From contig JBAYRN010000002.1 of the NCBI GenBank assembly GCA_041676625.1, forward strand, positions 59,700 through 123,699: 64,000 nt of DNA, given 5' to 3'. A program made the position numbers and the translations under genes. Below the pieces are notes generated by a model, which saw nothing but the letters and a program-made list of their open reading frames with translations, had not been told where the DNA came from and did not search any database. This document shows positions 15,177 through 22,562 of this stretch, one piece after another (the stretch's first letter is position 1; the number at the start of each line of letters is the position of its first letter). Source of the stretch: JAEXNA01 sp041676625 (GTDB taxonomy: Bacteria; Vulcanimicrobiota; Xenobia; Xenobiales; JADMJV01).

Positions 15177-16403
15177 ATGCCGGTATTTGTATATGAGGCA
15201 AGAGACGCCACTGGCGAAAAAGTAAGCGGCAAGGTTGAAGCATCCAACCGAAAGGCGGCCACCCAGCGACTGCAGGAGCAGCGCATGGCCATCATTTCGC
15301 TGAAAGAAGTTTCCGGTGGCGTCGGTGGCGGTGATGTAGGCGCCTTTTTTGACAAATTCAAGAGAGTCAATGAGCAGGCGCTTACGGTTTTTAGTCGTCA
15401 GTTTGCCACCATGATCAATGCCGGTTTGGCAATGGTCCGTTGTTTGGATATCTTGTCGGAGCAAACCGAAGACAAGAAGCTTCAGTCGACGCTTGACCAG
15501 GTTCGGCGGGACGTCGAGGCGGGTCAAACCCTCTCGGCTGCACTGGCTCGCCATCCCCAGGTGTTCTCAACTCTTTATATCAGTATGGTCAAGGCCGGCG
15601 AGATGGGCGGTGTGCTCGACGAAGTTCTCGAGCGACTGGCCGGATTCATGGAGAAAGACTTTGCTCTCAAGAAGAAGGTGAAGTCAGCGTTGACCTACCC
15701 GGTGGTCATTCTGGTGATGGCGCTGGGTATCGTGTTCTTCCTGGTGACGTACATCTTGCCGACCTTCGTGGAATTGTTCAAGGGCATGAACTTGACCTTG
15801 CCGCTTCCTACGAAGATCTTGATCGGGATTACCGAAGCTGCTCGGCAGCCGATGATCGTGATACCATCCTTGCTGTTGTTGGTGGGTGTCGGTATTGGGA
15901 TCGGTAAGTACGTGCAGACCCCCGTCGGTCGCAAACAGTACGACCTGTTGAAATTGAACATCCCGGTCTTTGGGATCCTGACTAAGAAGGTGGCGATTTC
16001 GCGGTTCTGTCGAACTCTGGGGACTCTCCTCTCTTCCGGTGTGCCGATTATGCAGGCACTGGAAATTGTGGGTAAGGCCTCGGGTAACGAGATCATCGCC
16101 ATGACCGTGACTAAGGTTCGTGAGAGTATTCGAGAGGGAGAGTCGATCGCTTCCCCGCTCGGAGCGAGCGGATTGTTTCCTCCGATGGTGACCCAGATGG
16201 TCGCGGTGGGTGAAGAAACTGGTAACCTGGACGCGATGCTTGGTAAAATCGCTGACTTCTATGATACCGAGGTGGAGTATCTGTTGGCTTCACTGACCTC
16301 GATGCTGGAGCCGATCATGATTGTCGGGATGGGTGGCATCGTGGGGTTTATCGTGATCTCGGTATTCTTGCCGCTGTACCAGTTGATTGGAAATCTGGGA
16401 TAA
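15177..16403 (+). CDS. pilC: Type IV pilus inner-membrane platform protein PilC
   Basis: A 408-residue GspF-family protein on which the PilB/PilT motors act. It starts with MPVFVYEARDATGEKVSGK and has two related cytoplasmic helical domains (about 60-170 and 265-375). Each contains the FCRTLGTLLSSGVPI type motif (here also FSRQFATMINAGLAMV). The membrane segments are near 172-200, 222-244 and 378-402. The ATG follows AGGGAGGT. A rho-independent terminator follows the stop. Confidence 0.97.
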   Translation: MPVFVYEARDATGEKVSGKVEASNRKAATQRLQEQRMAIISLKEVSGGVGGGDVGAFFDKFKRVNEQALTVFSRQFATMINAGLAMVRCLDILSEQTEDKKLQSTLDQVRRDVEAGQTLSAALARHPQVFSTLYISMVKAGEMGGVLDEVLERLAGFMEKDFALKKKVKSALTYPVVILVMALGIVFFLVTYILPTFVELFKGMNLTLPLPTKILIGITEAARQPMIVIPSLLLLVGVGIGIGKYVQTPVGRKQYDLLKLNIPVFGILTKKVAISRFCRTLGTLLSSGVPIMQALEIVGKASGNEIIAMTVTKVRESIREGESIASPLGASGLFPPMVTQMVAVGEETGNLDAMLGKIADFYDTEVEYLLASLTSMLEPIMIVGMGGIVGFIVISVFLPLYQLIGNLG

Positions 16404-16428
16404 GGTTTTCCTGGCTTTCTGTGGAAAG

Positions 16429-16456
16429 GAGCGGATACGTCCGCTCTTTTTTATTT
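16429..16456 (+). terminator. Rho-independent terminator after pilC
   Basis: A 7-bp stem GAGCGGA/TCCGCTC with a TACG loop is followed by TTTTTTATTT. It lies 25 bases after the pilC stop and ends the pilB-pilC unit. Its U-tract covers the TTG at 16455, which argues against that codon as the sigma factor start. Confidence 0.9.
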
Positions 16457-16490
16457 GTCGGGTAAACGAGAGGCGCACGAAGTCAGTTTG

Positions 16491-17246
16491 ATGGCAGACG
16501 AGGCCGAAGAAGATAGTTCTGACGAGGCTGCCCTATTTCTTAGCTACAGGGAGGAGGGTGGACTCTTTGTTCGAGATCAGATTTTCAGTCGATATCAGCA
16601 TATAGTCGATATCGTAACGCGAAAGTTTCCCCGAGCGGGCGAGCGGGAAGAGTTGCTTCAGGTCGGCTACATCGGACTGCTTAACGCCATAGAGCGTTTT
16701 GATTCCGAGAGGGGATTTAAGTTTTCTACGTATGCCAGTCACTGCGTAGAGGGGGAGATTCGGCATTTTCTAAGGGATAAGTCCGAGACCATTCGCCGCC
16801 CTCGATGGATCAGGGCACTTTCCAGTCAGGTGGCGGCATTCTTGGAGCGGTTTCTGCAGGAACATGAGCGACTCCCGACCCTGACCGAGATTTCAGAGGC
16901 TTTGAATATTGAAGAGAGCGGAGTTCAGGCGATCCTGCGGACGAAGCAGCCGGCCTCTCTCGATGAGGCTGAGGGTGGAGGTTCCGGTGTTCCGAAGGGA
17001 ACCATTCGAAGCGCCCGATTGAAGTCGTTTCAGTTGCCCTTGGAGGACAGGATCTCGATAAGCCAAGCGTTCGAACGGTTGTTGGAAATCGAGCAGAAGG
17101 TTGTCTATCTATTTTTCGTCCAGGACTTCACTCAAAAAGAGATTGCCAGTCGCCTGGCCCTCTCTCCTAGAAAAGTTTCGCGTCTGATGCGAAAAGCGCT
17201 GGATAGCCTGCGTGGGCAACTTCAGTCCGAGGACAAGAACTCCTGA
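16491..17246 (+). CDS. RNA polymerase sigma factor, SigB/SigF group
   Basis: A 251-residue group 3 sigma-70 factor. Region 2 shows EELLQVGYIGLLNAIERFD and FKFSTYASHCVEGEIRHFLRD, the core-binding and -10 recognising helix. Region 3 follows (RLPTLTEISEALNIEESGVQAIL). Region 4 ends with FTQKEIASRLALSPRKVSRLMRKAL as the -35 helix-turn-helix. Length and the YASHCVEGEIRHFLRD motif fit the Bacillus SigB/F/G branch. I chose ATG 16491 because the earlier in-frame TTG lies in the pilC terminator. No anti-sigma factor is adjacent. The pilin gene follows directly and its upstream region contains GGGTAT, the -10 of SigB promoters. Confidence 0.88.
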   Translation: MADEAEEDSSDEAALFLSYREEGGLFVRDQIFSRYQHIVDIVTRKFPRAGEREELLQVGYIGLLNAIERFDSERGFKFSTYASHCVEGEIRHFLRDKSETIRRPRWIRALSSQVAAFLERFLQEHERLPTLTEISEALNIEESGVQAILRTKQPASLDEAEGGGSGVPKGTIRSARLKSFQLPLEDRISISQAFERLLEIEQKVVYLFFVQDFTQKEIASRLALSPRKVSRLMRKALDSLRGQLQSEDKNS

Positions 17247-17280
17247 TTAAAAGGAATGGAAAAAATTTTTCCGAAAGGCT

Positions 17281-17308
17281 GTCTCGATCTCTAGTTATTG
17301 GGTATAAC
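17281..17308 (+). promoter_or_regulatory. Possible pilin promoter with SigB-like -10
   Basis: GGGTAT at 17300-17305 sits within TTGGGTATAAC. Thirteen bases upstream is GTCTCG, a partial match to the SigB -35 (GTTTAA). The same stretch could be read as a sigma-70 -10 (TATAAC at 17303-17308) without a recognisable -35. The position, 52 bases before the pilin ATG, is suitable. The assignment is tentative. Confidence 0.35.
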
Positions 17309-17359
17309 AGAGATTGCGAGTGGAGTTCCCCTCGCAAATCGAAAGGAGGAAGCAACAGT

Positions 17360-17791
17360 ATGCTTTCACAAAAACGCAGACGTGGCGGTTTTACCCTGAT
17401 CGAGCTGATGATCGTAATCGCGATTATCGCGATTCTCGCAGCAATTCTCGTCCCTAACTTTATTCGTGCTCGTGCACAGGGTCAACTCACCGCTTGTAAG
17501 TCCAACCTGAAGAACATCGGTACCGCGATGGAGATGTACTCCACCGACTGGAGCGGTAAGTATCCATCGACCAGCGACGTCCTGACTCCCAACTATCTGA
17601 AAGTGATTCCGGAATGTCCGGCAGCGGGCTCCGTTACCTATGCCGCTACCTTTGGGACTAGTGCGGCGTATAACTCGAACGGTTTCCAAGATTACTACTT
17701 CATTGAGTGCGCCGGTTCTAACCACACTTCGGTGTCAGTACCCAATGGTTATCCTCAGTACGACGGTATTCAAGGTCTCATCGAGCGCTAA
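17360..17791 (+). CDS. pilA: Type IV prepilin (major pilin candidate)
   Basis: A 143-residue prepilin. The leader is MLSQKRRRGG, cut before Phe11 by PilD. The mature N-terminus FTLIELMIVIAIIAILAAI carries Glu5 and the long hydrophobic assembly helix. RARAQGQLTACKSNLKNIG follows, and the globular domain is short, with two further Cys residues (CPAAGS, IECAGS). A strong AAAGGAGG site, a private promoter region and a following terminator indicate high expression as a single-gene unit, as expected for a major pilin. Short pseudopilin-like members of this family are common in Terrabacteria-type lineages. Confidence 0.93.
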   Translation: MLSQKRRRGGFTLIELMIVIAIIAILAAILVPNFIRARAQGQLTACKSNLKNIGTAMEMYSTDWSGKYPSTSDVLTPNYLKVIPECPAAGSVTYAATFGTSAAYNSNGFQDYYFIECAGSNHTSVSVPNGYPQYDGIQGLIER

Positions 17792-17808
17792 GGTTTAACC
17801 TCTTACTG

Positions 17809-17833
17809 AAAGCTCGCTTCGGCGAGCTTTTTT
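17809..17833 (+). terminator. Rho-independent terminator after the pilin gene
   Basis: Stem AGCTCGC/GCGAGCT with a UUCG tetraloop and six T residues, 18 bases after the pilin stop. The UUCG loop makes it very stable. Confidence 0.92.
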
Positions 17834-17881
17834 CGTTTAGGGACCAAGGCCAGCGCCGCAGAAAGTCGAATTGGTGGAGAA

Positions 17882-18763
17882 ATGAGTTTTGCTGTCTTGG
17901 AATTGATGAGAGAGATGGAATCGGGTGAGATCGGTTTCGTGTTCGCCGGGTGGGTTTTCATTTTGGGGCTTCTGGTCGGCAGTTTTCTGAACGTTGTGAT
18001 CTACCGAGTGCCGCTAGGTCGATCGGTCGTGGTGCCTCCGTCTGCGTGCACGACCTGTAACACCCCGTTGAAGTGGTTTCAGAACATACCGATAGTTTCT
18101 TATTTGCTTCTGGCTGGTCGCTGCCGGTTTTGTGGGTCTTCCTATTCGTTTCGTTACGCTGCTTTGGAGTTGGTTACCGGACTATTTTTCTTGTATTGCC
18201 AACTGCGATACGGTTTCTTTAGTTTGGAGTTTTTTAAAGTCACGATTCTCTTTTGTTTTTGTCTGGTGGTTTTTTTTATTGATCTGGACCACTGGATCAT
18301 TCCAGATGGGGTTAATCTGGCCGGCACGCTCACCGGTCTATCGTTGAGTCTGTTGTCACCGTTTTCGGCGGAGGAAGTGTTGGTAGGGGGCTACGGTCCC
18401 CTGCTGGATTCCTTTTTATGGAGCGCCGCCGGTGCTGTTCTCGGTGTAGCCTTTTTTTGGAGCATTCAGGTGGTGGGCCTGGTGGTGGTGAAGCAGGAAG
18501 CCATGGGGGGAGGAGATGTAAAGTTTGCGGCCCTGATTGGGGCCTTTCTCGGGCCGATTGCGGCCTTCTGGGCTTTCTTGACTTCCTTTTTCCTGGGAGC
18601 AGTCTTCGCGGTTCCCTTATTGTTAATGAGGAAGGGTGGCGGTAAGGATCCTATCCCTTTTGGAACGTTTATGGCGGTGGCGGCGGTAGGGTATGCTCTG
18701 TTCGACTACTCCACTCTGTTGGATTGGCTCTCCCTACCGGGAGGGGGAGATTTCTACTATTGA
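17882..18763 (+). CDS. pilD: Prepilin peptidase/N-methyltransferase PilD
   Basis: A 293-residue polytopic aspartyl protease that removes the prepilin leader and methylates the new N-terminus. The cytoplasmic zinc loop has the tetra-Cys arrangement CTTC at 56-59 and CRFC at 81-84, needed for methylation. The catalytic aspartates are in IDLDHWIIPD (134-142) and GGGDVKF (Asp212). About eight membrane segments are visible. It starts 48 bases after the pilin terminator with ATG and a GGTGGAG site. Confidence 0.96.
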   Translation: MSFAVLELMREMESGEIGFVFAGWVFILGLLVGSFLNVVIYRVPLGRSVVVPPSACTTCNTPLKWFQNIPIVSYLLLAGRCRFCGSSYSFRYAALELVTGLFFLYCQLRYGFFSLEFFKVTILFCFCLVVFFIDLDHWIIPDGVNLAGTLTGLSLSLLSPFSAEEVLVGGYGPLLDSFLWSAAGAVLGVAFFWSIQVVGLVVVKQEAMGGGDVKFAALIGAFLGPIAAFWAFLTSFFLGAVFAVPLLLMRKGGGKDPIPFGTFMAVAAVGYALFDYSTLLDWLSLPGGGDFYY

Positions 18764-18900
18764 GCTTTTCGCTAGCAAATCGCTTGCCATGTCTTGCGCA
18801 GGATGCTAGTGTCTTACGAATCTCGTCTGGAGTAGTAACGACGGACCATTGCCGAAGCGGCTCAAAGGGCACGGTAGAGGAAATCGGATCGGGGACGAGA

Positions 18901-18964
18901 AACTGCTCAGCCGAAACGGCAACATTTACAGCAGTTAGGATTACCCGGCGCACGTGCTCCGGGT
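18901..18964 (+). promoter_or_regulatory. Foldable leader upstream of pilM
   Basis: The 215-base gap between pilD and pilM contains a nested structure: AACTGCT (18901-18907) pairs with AGCAGTT (18930-18936), enclosing a GCCG-AAA-CGGC hairpin. A second stem, ACCCGG (18943-18948) with CCGGGT (18959-18964), ends just before the TAGGGGT ribosome binding site. I cannot match it to a known riboswitch family by eye. Confidence 0.35.
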
Positions 18965-18978
18965 AGGGGTTATGAATA

Positions 18979-20082
18979 GTGGATTTTTTTAAACGACTCT
19001 TTCAAAAGGCGCCCGATTTAGGGGCCATTGATATCGGCAGCAGCTTTGTGAAGTTTGCTGTCGTGGAGAAGAAAAAGTCGGGACAGCCGGATCTTCTTTA
19101 CTATGCCGTGGCACCGACTCCTCCGATGACCATTAAGGACGGTTCGATTCTGGATGCCCAGACCCTGGGAGACACCATCGCGGGGCTCTTGAGGTCCAAC
19201 GGCATCAACGCACAAAAGTTTAAGCTGGTTAGTGCCGTGGCCGGTCAGCAGGTCGTTATTCGGCCGATTCCCATGACGAAAATGAAGCCGGAAGAGGTTC
19301 GCCAAGCGATCCGGTTTGAGGCGGAGCGATATCTTCCCTATCCGGTTGCGGACGCCGCAGTGTCCGGCACCATTCTTTCCGAGGACGTCGGAGACGGACG
19401 CCAGATGGAAGTTTTGCTGGTAGCAGTTCCCAACGAGATTGTGGAGGCTGCCCGAGAGGTGGTTAAGATGGCCGAAGTTGAGCCCGCGGGGATTACCCTG
19501 GAGCCGCTGGCGCTTCAGAAGTCACTTCAGTTCTGTCTGTCCGAAGCTCAATTGAACGGAACGGTGGTTCTGGTTAATATGGGCGCCTCTTTTTCCTCCA
19601 TAAATATTTTCAGCGCCCAGAGGTTGAAGCATAATCGGACTATCTCCATAGCCGGGAATTCGTTCACCAAAGCGATCGGACAGAATCTTAACGTCTCTTT
19701 TGATGAGGCAGAGAAGATCAAGAAAGAAAAGGGTGTCATCAAGGTGGATGCTGGAGGCAGCGATGATGTCGCTCCTACCACCCAGAAGATCTTTAATCTC
19801 GTTGAGCCTGTTCTTAAGGATTTTGTAACAGAAGTTCAGCGATCCATTGACTATTATCGTTCAAGAAACAAAGACGAAGGCATCGATCTTGTTGTGCTGT
19901 CGGGGGGGACTGCAGCGTTCAAGAATATAGATGCTTATCTGTCTAAGGAGTTCGGGGTGGAGTGTATCATTGCCAACCCGTTCGCCAACCTCAATCTATC
20001 CAAAGTTAAGGGGATGACGGGCAGCGAGCTCCGTGATGCTGCCCCCGCATCCATGGTGGTGCTGGGGCTGGCGTTGCAGTAG
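18979..20082 (+). CDS. pilM: Type IV pilus assembly protein PilM
   Basis: A 367-residue cytoplasmic actin-like (FtsA-fold) protein that forms a ring under the inner membrane. Nucleotide motifs are IDIGSSFVKFAVV near 16-28, VLVNMGASFSSINIF near 195-209 and VVLSGGTAAFKNI near 306-318. Its known partner, the PilN N-terminus, is not encoded in this cluster. Length is normal for PilM alone, so it is not a PilM-PilN fusion. The start is GTG at 18979 behind a TAGGGGT site. Confidence 0.95.
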   Translation: MDFFKRLFQKAPDLGAIDIGSSFVKFAVVEKKKSGQPDLLYYAVAPTPPMTIKDGSILDAQTLGDTIAGLLRSNGINAQKFKLVSAVAGQQVVIRPIPMTKMKPEEVRQAIRFEAERYLPYPVADAAVSGTILSEDVGDGRQMEVLLVAVPNEIVEAAREVVKMAEVEPAGITLEPLALQKSLQFCLSEAQLNGTVVLVNMGASFSSINIFSAQRLKHNRTISIAGNSFTKAIGQNLNVSFDEAEKIKKEKGVIKVDAGGSDDVAPTTQKIFNLVEPVLKDFVTEVQRSIDYYRSRNKDEGIDLVVLSGGTAAFKNIDAYLSKEFGVECIIANPFANLNLSKVKGMTGSELRDAAPASMVVLGLALQ

Positions 20083-20104
20083 CTGTTTTTAGGTTGTGGT
20101 TTTT

Positions 20105-20216
20105 GCATGGAGGAATCCCATCCATGCTTGAGAACTGTTAGCGCTCATAGGTGGAGGTTGTCTCCGGACGTCTCTGTCAAACCGGACCCGTTAAGGGAAA
20201 GGGGATATAGAGCGCT
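20105..20216 (+). promoter_or_regulatory. Foldable leader upstream of the secretin gene
   Basis: The 228-base gap between pilM and the secretin holds a hairpin GCATGGA (20105-20111)/TCCATGC (20121-20127). It also has a longer domain closed by AGCGCTC (20140-20146)/GAGCGCT (20210-20216), which contains an inner TCCGG/CCGGA stem. No U-tract follows, so it is not a simple terminator. It occupies the place where pilN, pilO and pilP are usually found. No known riboswitch motif is evident. Confidence 0.35.
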
Positions 20217-20310
20217 GATGAGGTCGTGCGATATCGGTGAAAGCCGGTTCGCCAGATTAAAATGAAGAGATTACTTCTGTTCGATTTTATAAGGGAGGTG
20301 GGTTTGGCAA

Positions 20311-22377
20311 ATGCCAAATGTTAGGTACGTTGGCTTTCGCGCCGTGACGGTGTGGGTTCTTACTCTTCTGTTGACGGGCTTCGCCTGGTCGCAAACGATG
20401 TCGTCTGTGACTGGGGTGAAGGTCTCTCAGGATGGTCAGATGCTCAACGTTGAGGTTGGAGCTTCTGGTCGAGTCCAGCATCGTTCCAAAGTGCTGACAA
20501 GTCCACAAAAGATTATTGTAGTAGATGTATTTCCCGCGAAATTAAAAGATGGAGTTCCTGCCTCGACAGATGTCAATCAGGGACTCGTTGAAAAGGTTCG
20601 CGTGAAACAGTATGCGGAGAATACTGTTAGGATTTACGTTGACGTCATTTCTCCGCCCGAGTTCAAGGTTGTAACCGCATCGGATTCCAAGGGTCTTACG
20701 TTGGCCATCAATGCGAATAAGATGGCTGCGGGGGAAACAAAGAGCGCCCCGGAGCCTGTCGCAAAGACAGCGCCGGCACAAGCCCAGGTGAAGACAGCAT
20801 CGCAGCAACCCGCTCGGCAAACCGCGCAAGCACCCACGCAGAAGCCGGCCATAACGGTGGCGCCTGCGAGGTCGGCTGCCTACGAAGGTGAGGGAAAGGC
20901 TCCTGTCTCGGCTCTCCGGGCAAGACAAGCCCCTCGCCGTCCTAAGGCGCCGCCTCAAAAGTTGGTCACGCTTGACTTCGTGAACGCAGATCTGGTCTAC
21001 GTTCTGAAGGTGCTGGCTAAAGAGATGAATCGCAACATCTATGTTGGTCCTACCGTGGCTGGTTCCGTCACCGTTACGTTGAAGAACGTCCCGGTTGAGG
21101 GTGCTATGGCACTGATCCTGCAAATGCAGGAGAGTGAGTATGACTATAAGATGGTCGGTTCGAACACCATTGTGGTTGCGCCCCCTGAGAAGTTGGCCGA
21201 GGTAGAGAGTAACATTCTCGATCCGGATCAAGTCGCGAAAGAGTATATTCCTTCTCCGGACGATGTTCGGATGGAGTATCTCCTCGAAGAGGCTTCTTCT
21301 GCGAAGGTGGTTGACTTCCTCAAGGCTGAGTATCCACGAGTGAAGTTTACTCCTCACCCGACAATGAACGGCTTTTTCGCAAACGGATCGAAGGAAGACC
21401 TCCTTCAGATCAAGCGCGAGTTGTCGAATCTGGATAGAGTACCCCCGCCTCCGGCTCCGCCGTTGCGAGAGTTTCTTCCGGTGAAGTATGGTGACATTAG
21501 CGAGGTAAGGGGACTGCTGGGTACCATGGTACCGGATGTCTCCTACAATGTGGATGTTCGTCAGAACATGCTCATCGTGGAAGGTTCGCCAGGCGCCATC
21601 GATCAAGTGCGCGAGTTACTTGCCGAACTGGATCGTCCGTTGGATCAGGTGATGATTGACTTGAAAGTGGTCGACATCAGCGACAACGGTTCGAAGTCTC
21701 TCGGCACTAGCCTGGGTTCCGGTCAAGCACCCTTCTCGCTGCAAACTTCGTTTCAAGAAGCTGCAGTCGGGCAGACCGTTGTTCGTACTCCAGGAGGGGT
21801 GGTCTTGGACCCCTTGACGGCTGTGGGGGCACCGGCTACCGTGCCGTTCTCGATTCAGTCCTTCGCCAGATCGCCCTTCGTAATCAATGCGACGATCAAC
21901 TTTCTGGTGACCCAGAACGAAGCCAAAATCTTGGCTTCGCCTCGGGTGGCTTCCATCTCTGGTAAGCCTTCGCTGATTCACATCGGTGACAAGTACCCGA
22001 TCGTCTACTTCGACCCTCGGGCCGGTCAGTTCCAGGTTCAGTACGTAGATATCGGTATCAAGCTCGACGTTACCAGTAACGTCAAGCCTGACGGCTACGT
22101 TCTCATCGAGGTGCGACCGGAGGTCAGTACTCTGCTCGAGCTGATCAACAACCAATATCCGCGAACCGCGGTTCGGATCATTGAAACGAACATGCGCGTG
22201 AAGGATGGAGACACCATCATCATGGGTGGTCTGATCCGCGAAGAAGATATCCAGAACGTCTCGAAGATCCCGTTGCTCGGAGATCTTCCTATCCTGGGTA
22301 CCCTCTTCCGCAACGTTTCGGTTACCAAGAACCGAAACGAAGTGGTCGTGATGATGACTCCTCATATTATGAGGTAG
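20311..22377 (+). CDS. pilQ: Type IV pilus secretin PilQ with AMIN domain
   Basis: A 688-residue outer-membrane secretin. Signal peptide about 1-28. The AMIN domain (about 30-130, VTGVKVSQDGQMLNVEVGAS) binds peptidoglycan. A Pro/Ala/Gln-rich linker spans 145-220. The N0/STN domain is near 225-285 (VTLDFVNADLVYVLKVLAKE) and the N1 repeats are around 310-445. The secretin beta-domain runs 445-688 and ends with PLLGDLPILGTLFR and VVVMMTPHI. Only one AMIN copy is present. The ATG lies 11 bases behind AGGGAGGT, rather long. A terminator follows, so this gene ends the pilus cluster. Confidence 0.95.
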   Translation: MPNVRYVGFRAVTVWVLTLLLTGFAWSQTMSSVTGVKVSQDGQMLNVEVGASGRVQHRSKVLTSPQKIIVVDVFPAKLKDGVPASTDVNQGLVEKVRVKQYAENTVRIYVDVISPPEFKVVTASDSKGLTLAINANKMAAGETKSAPEPVAKTAPAQAQVKTASQQPARQTAQAPTQKPAITVAPARSAAYEGEGKAPVSALRARQAPRRPKAPPQKLVTLDFVNADLVYVLKVLAKEMNRNIYVGPTVAGSVTVTLKNVPVEGAMALILQMQESEYDYKMVGSNTIVVAPPEKLAEVESNILDPDQVAKEYIPSPDDVRMEYLLEEASSAKVVDFLKAEYPRVKFTPHPTMNGFFANGSKEDLLQIKRELSNLDRVPPPPAPPLREFLPVKYGDISEVRGLLGTMVPDVSYNVDVRQNMLIVEGSPGAIDQVRELLAELDRPLDQVMIDLKVVDISDNGSKSLGTSLGSGQAPFSLQTSFQEAAVGQTVVRTPGGVVLDPLTAVGAPATVPFSIQSFARSPFVINATINFLVTQNEAKILASPRVASISGKPSLIHIGDKYPIVYFDPRAGQFQVQYVDIGIKLDVTSNVKPDGYVLIEVRPEVSTLLELINNQYPRTAVRIIETNMRVKDGDTIIMGGLIREEDIQNVSKIPLLGDLPILGTLFRNVSVTKNRNEVVVMMTPHIMR

Positions 22378-22395
22378 TCGAGTTCATCGGCAAAG

Positions 22396-22423
22396 GGAAA
22401 GGGGCTCACACGAGCCCCTTTTT
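22396..22423 (+). terminator. Rho-independent terminator after pilQ
   Basis: Stem GGGGCTC/GAGCCCC with an ACAC loop, preceded by AAA and followed by TTTTT, 23 bases after the pilQ stop. Confidence 0.92.
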
Positions 22424-22562
22424 CTTTGCCGTTTTGCGAAGTGTCTACGGCAGGAGCGCTAACCTCCCCAGAGAAAACAGTCTAGGCGACGGTAAAGTTT
22501 ATTAGAGAGTCGAAAAGGCTCGAAATTTTTTTTTGAGCAAATGCCCAAGGGAGGTTTTGGGA

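Noticed and set aside
20262..20324. 20-codon frame starting MKRLLLFDF overlapping the pilQ start
   Set aside because: There is no Shine-Dalgarno before it, and the good site in the region serves pilQ.
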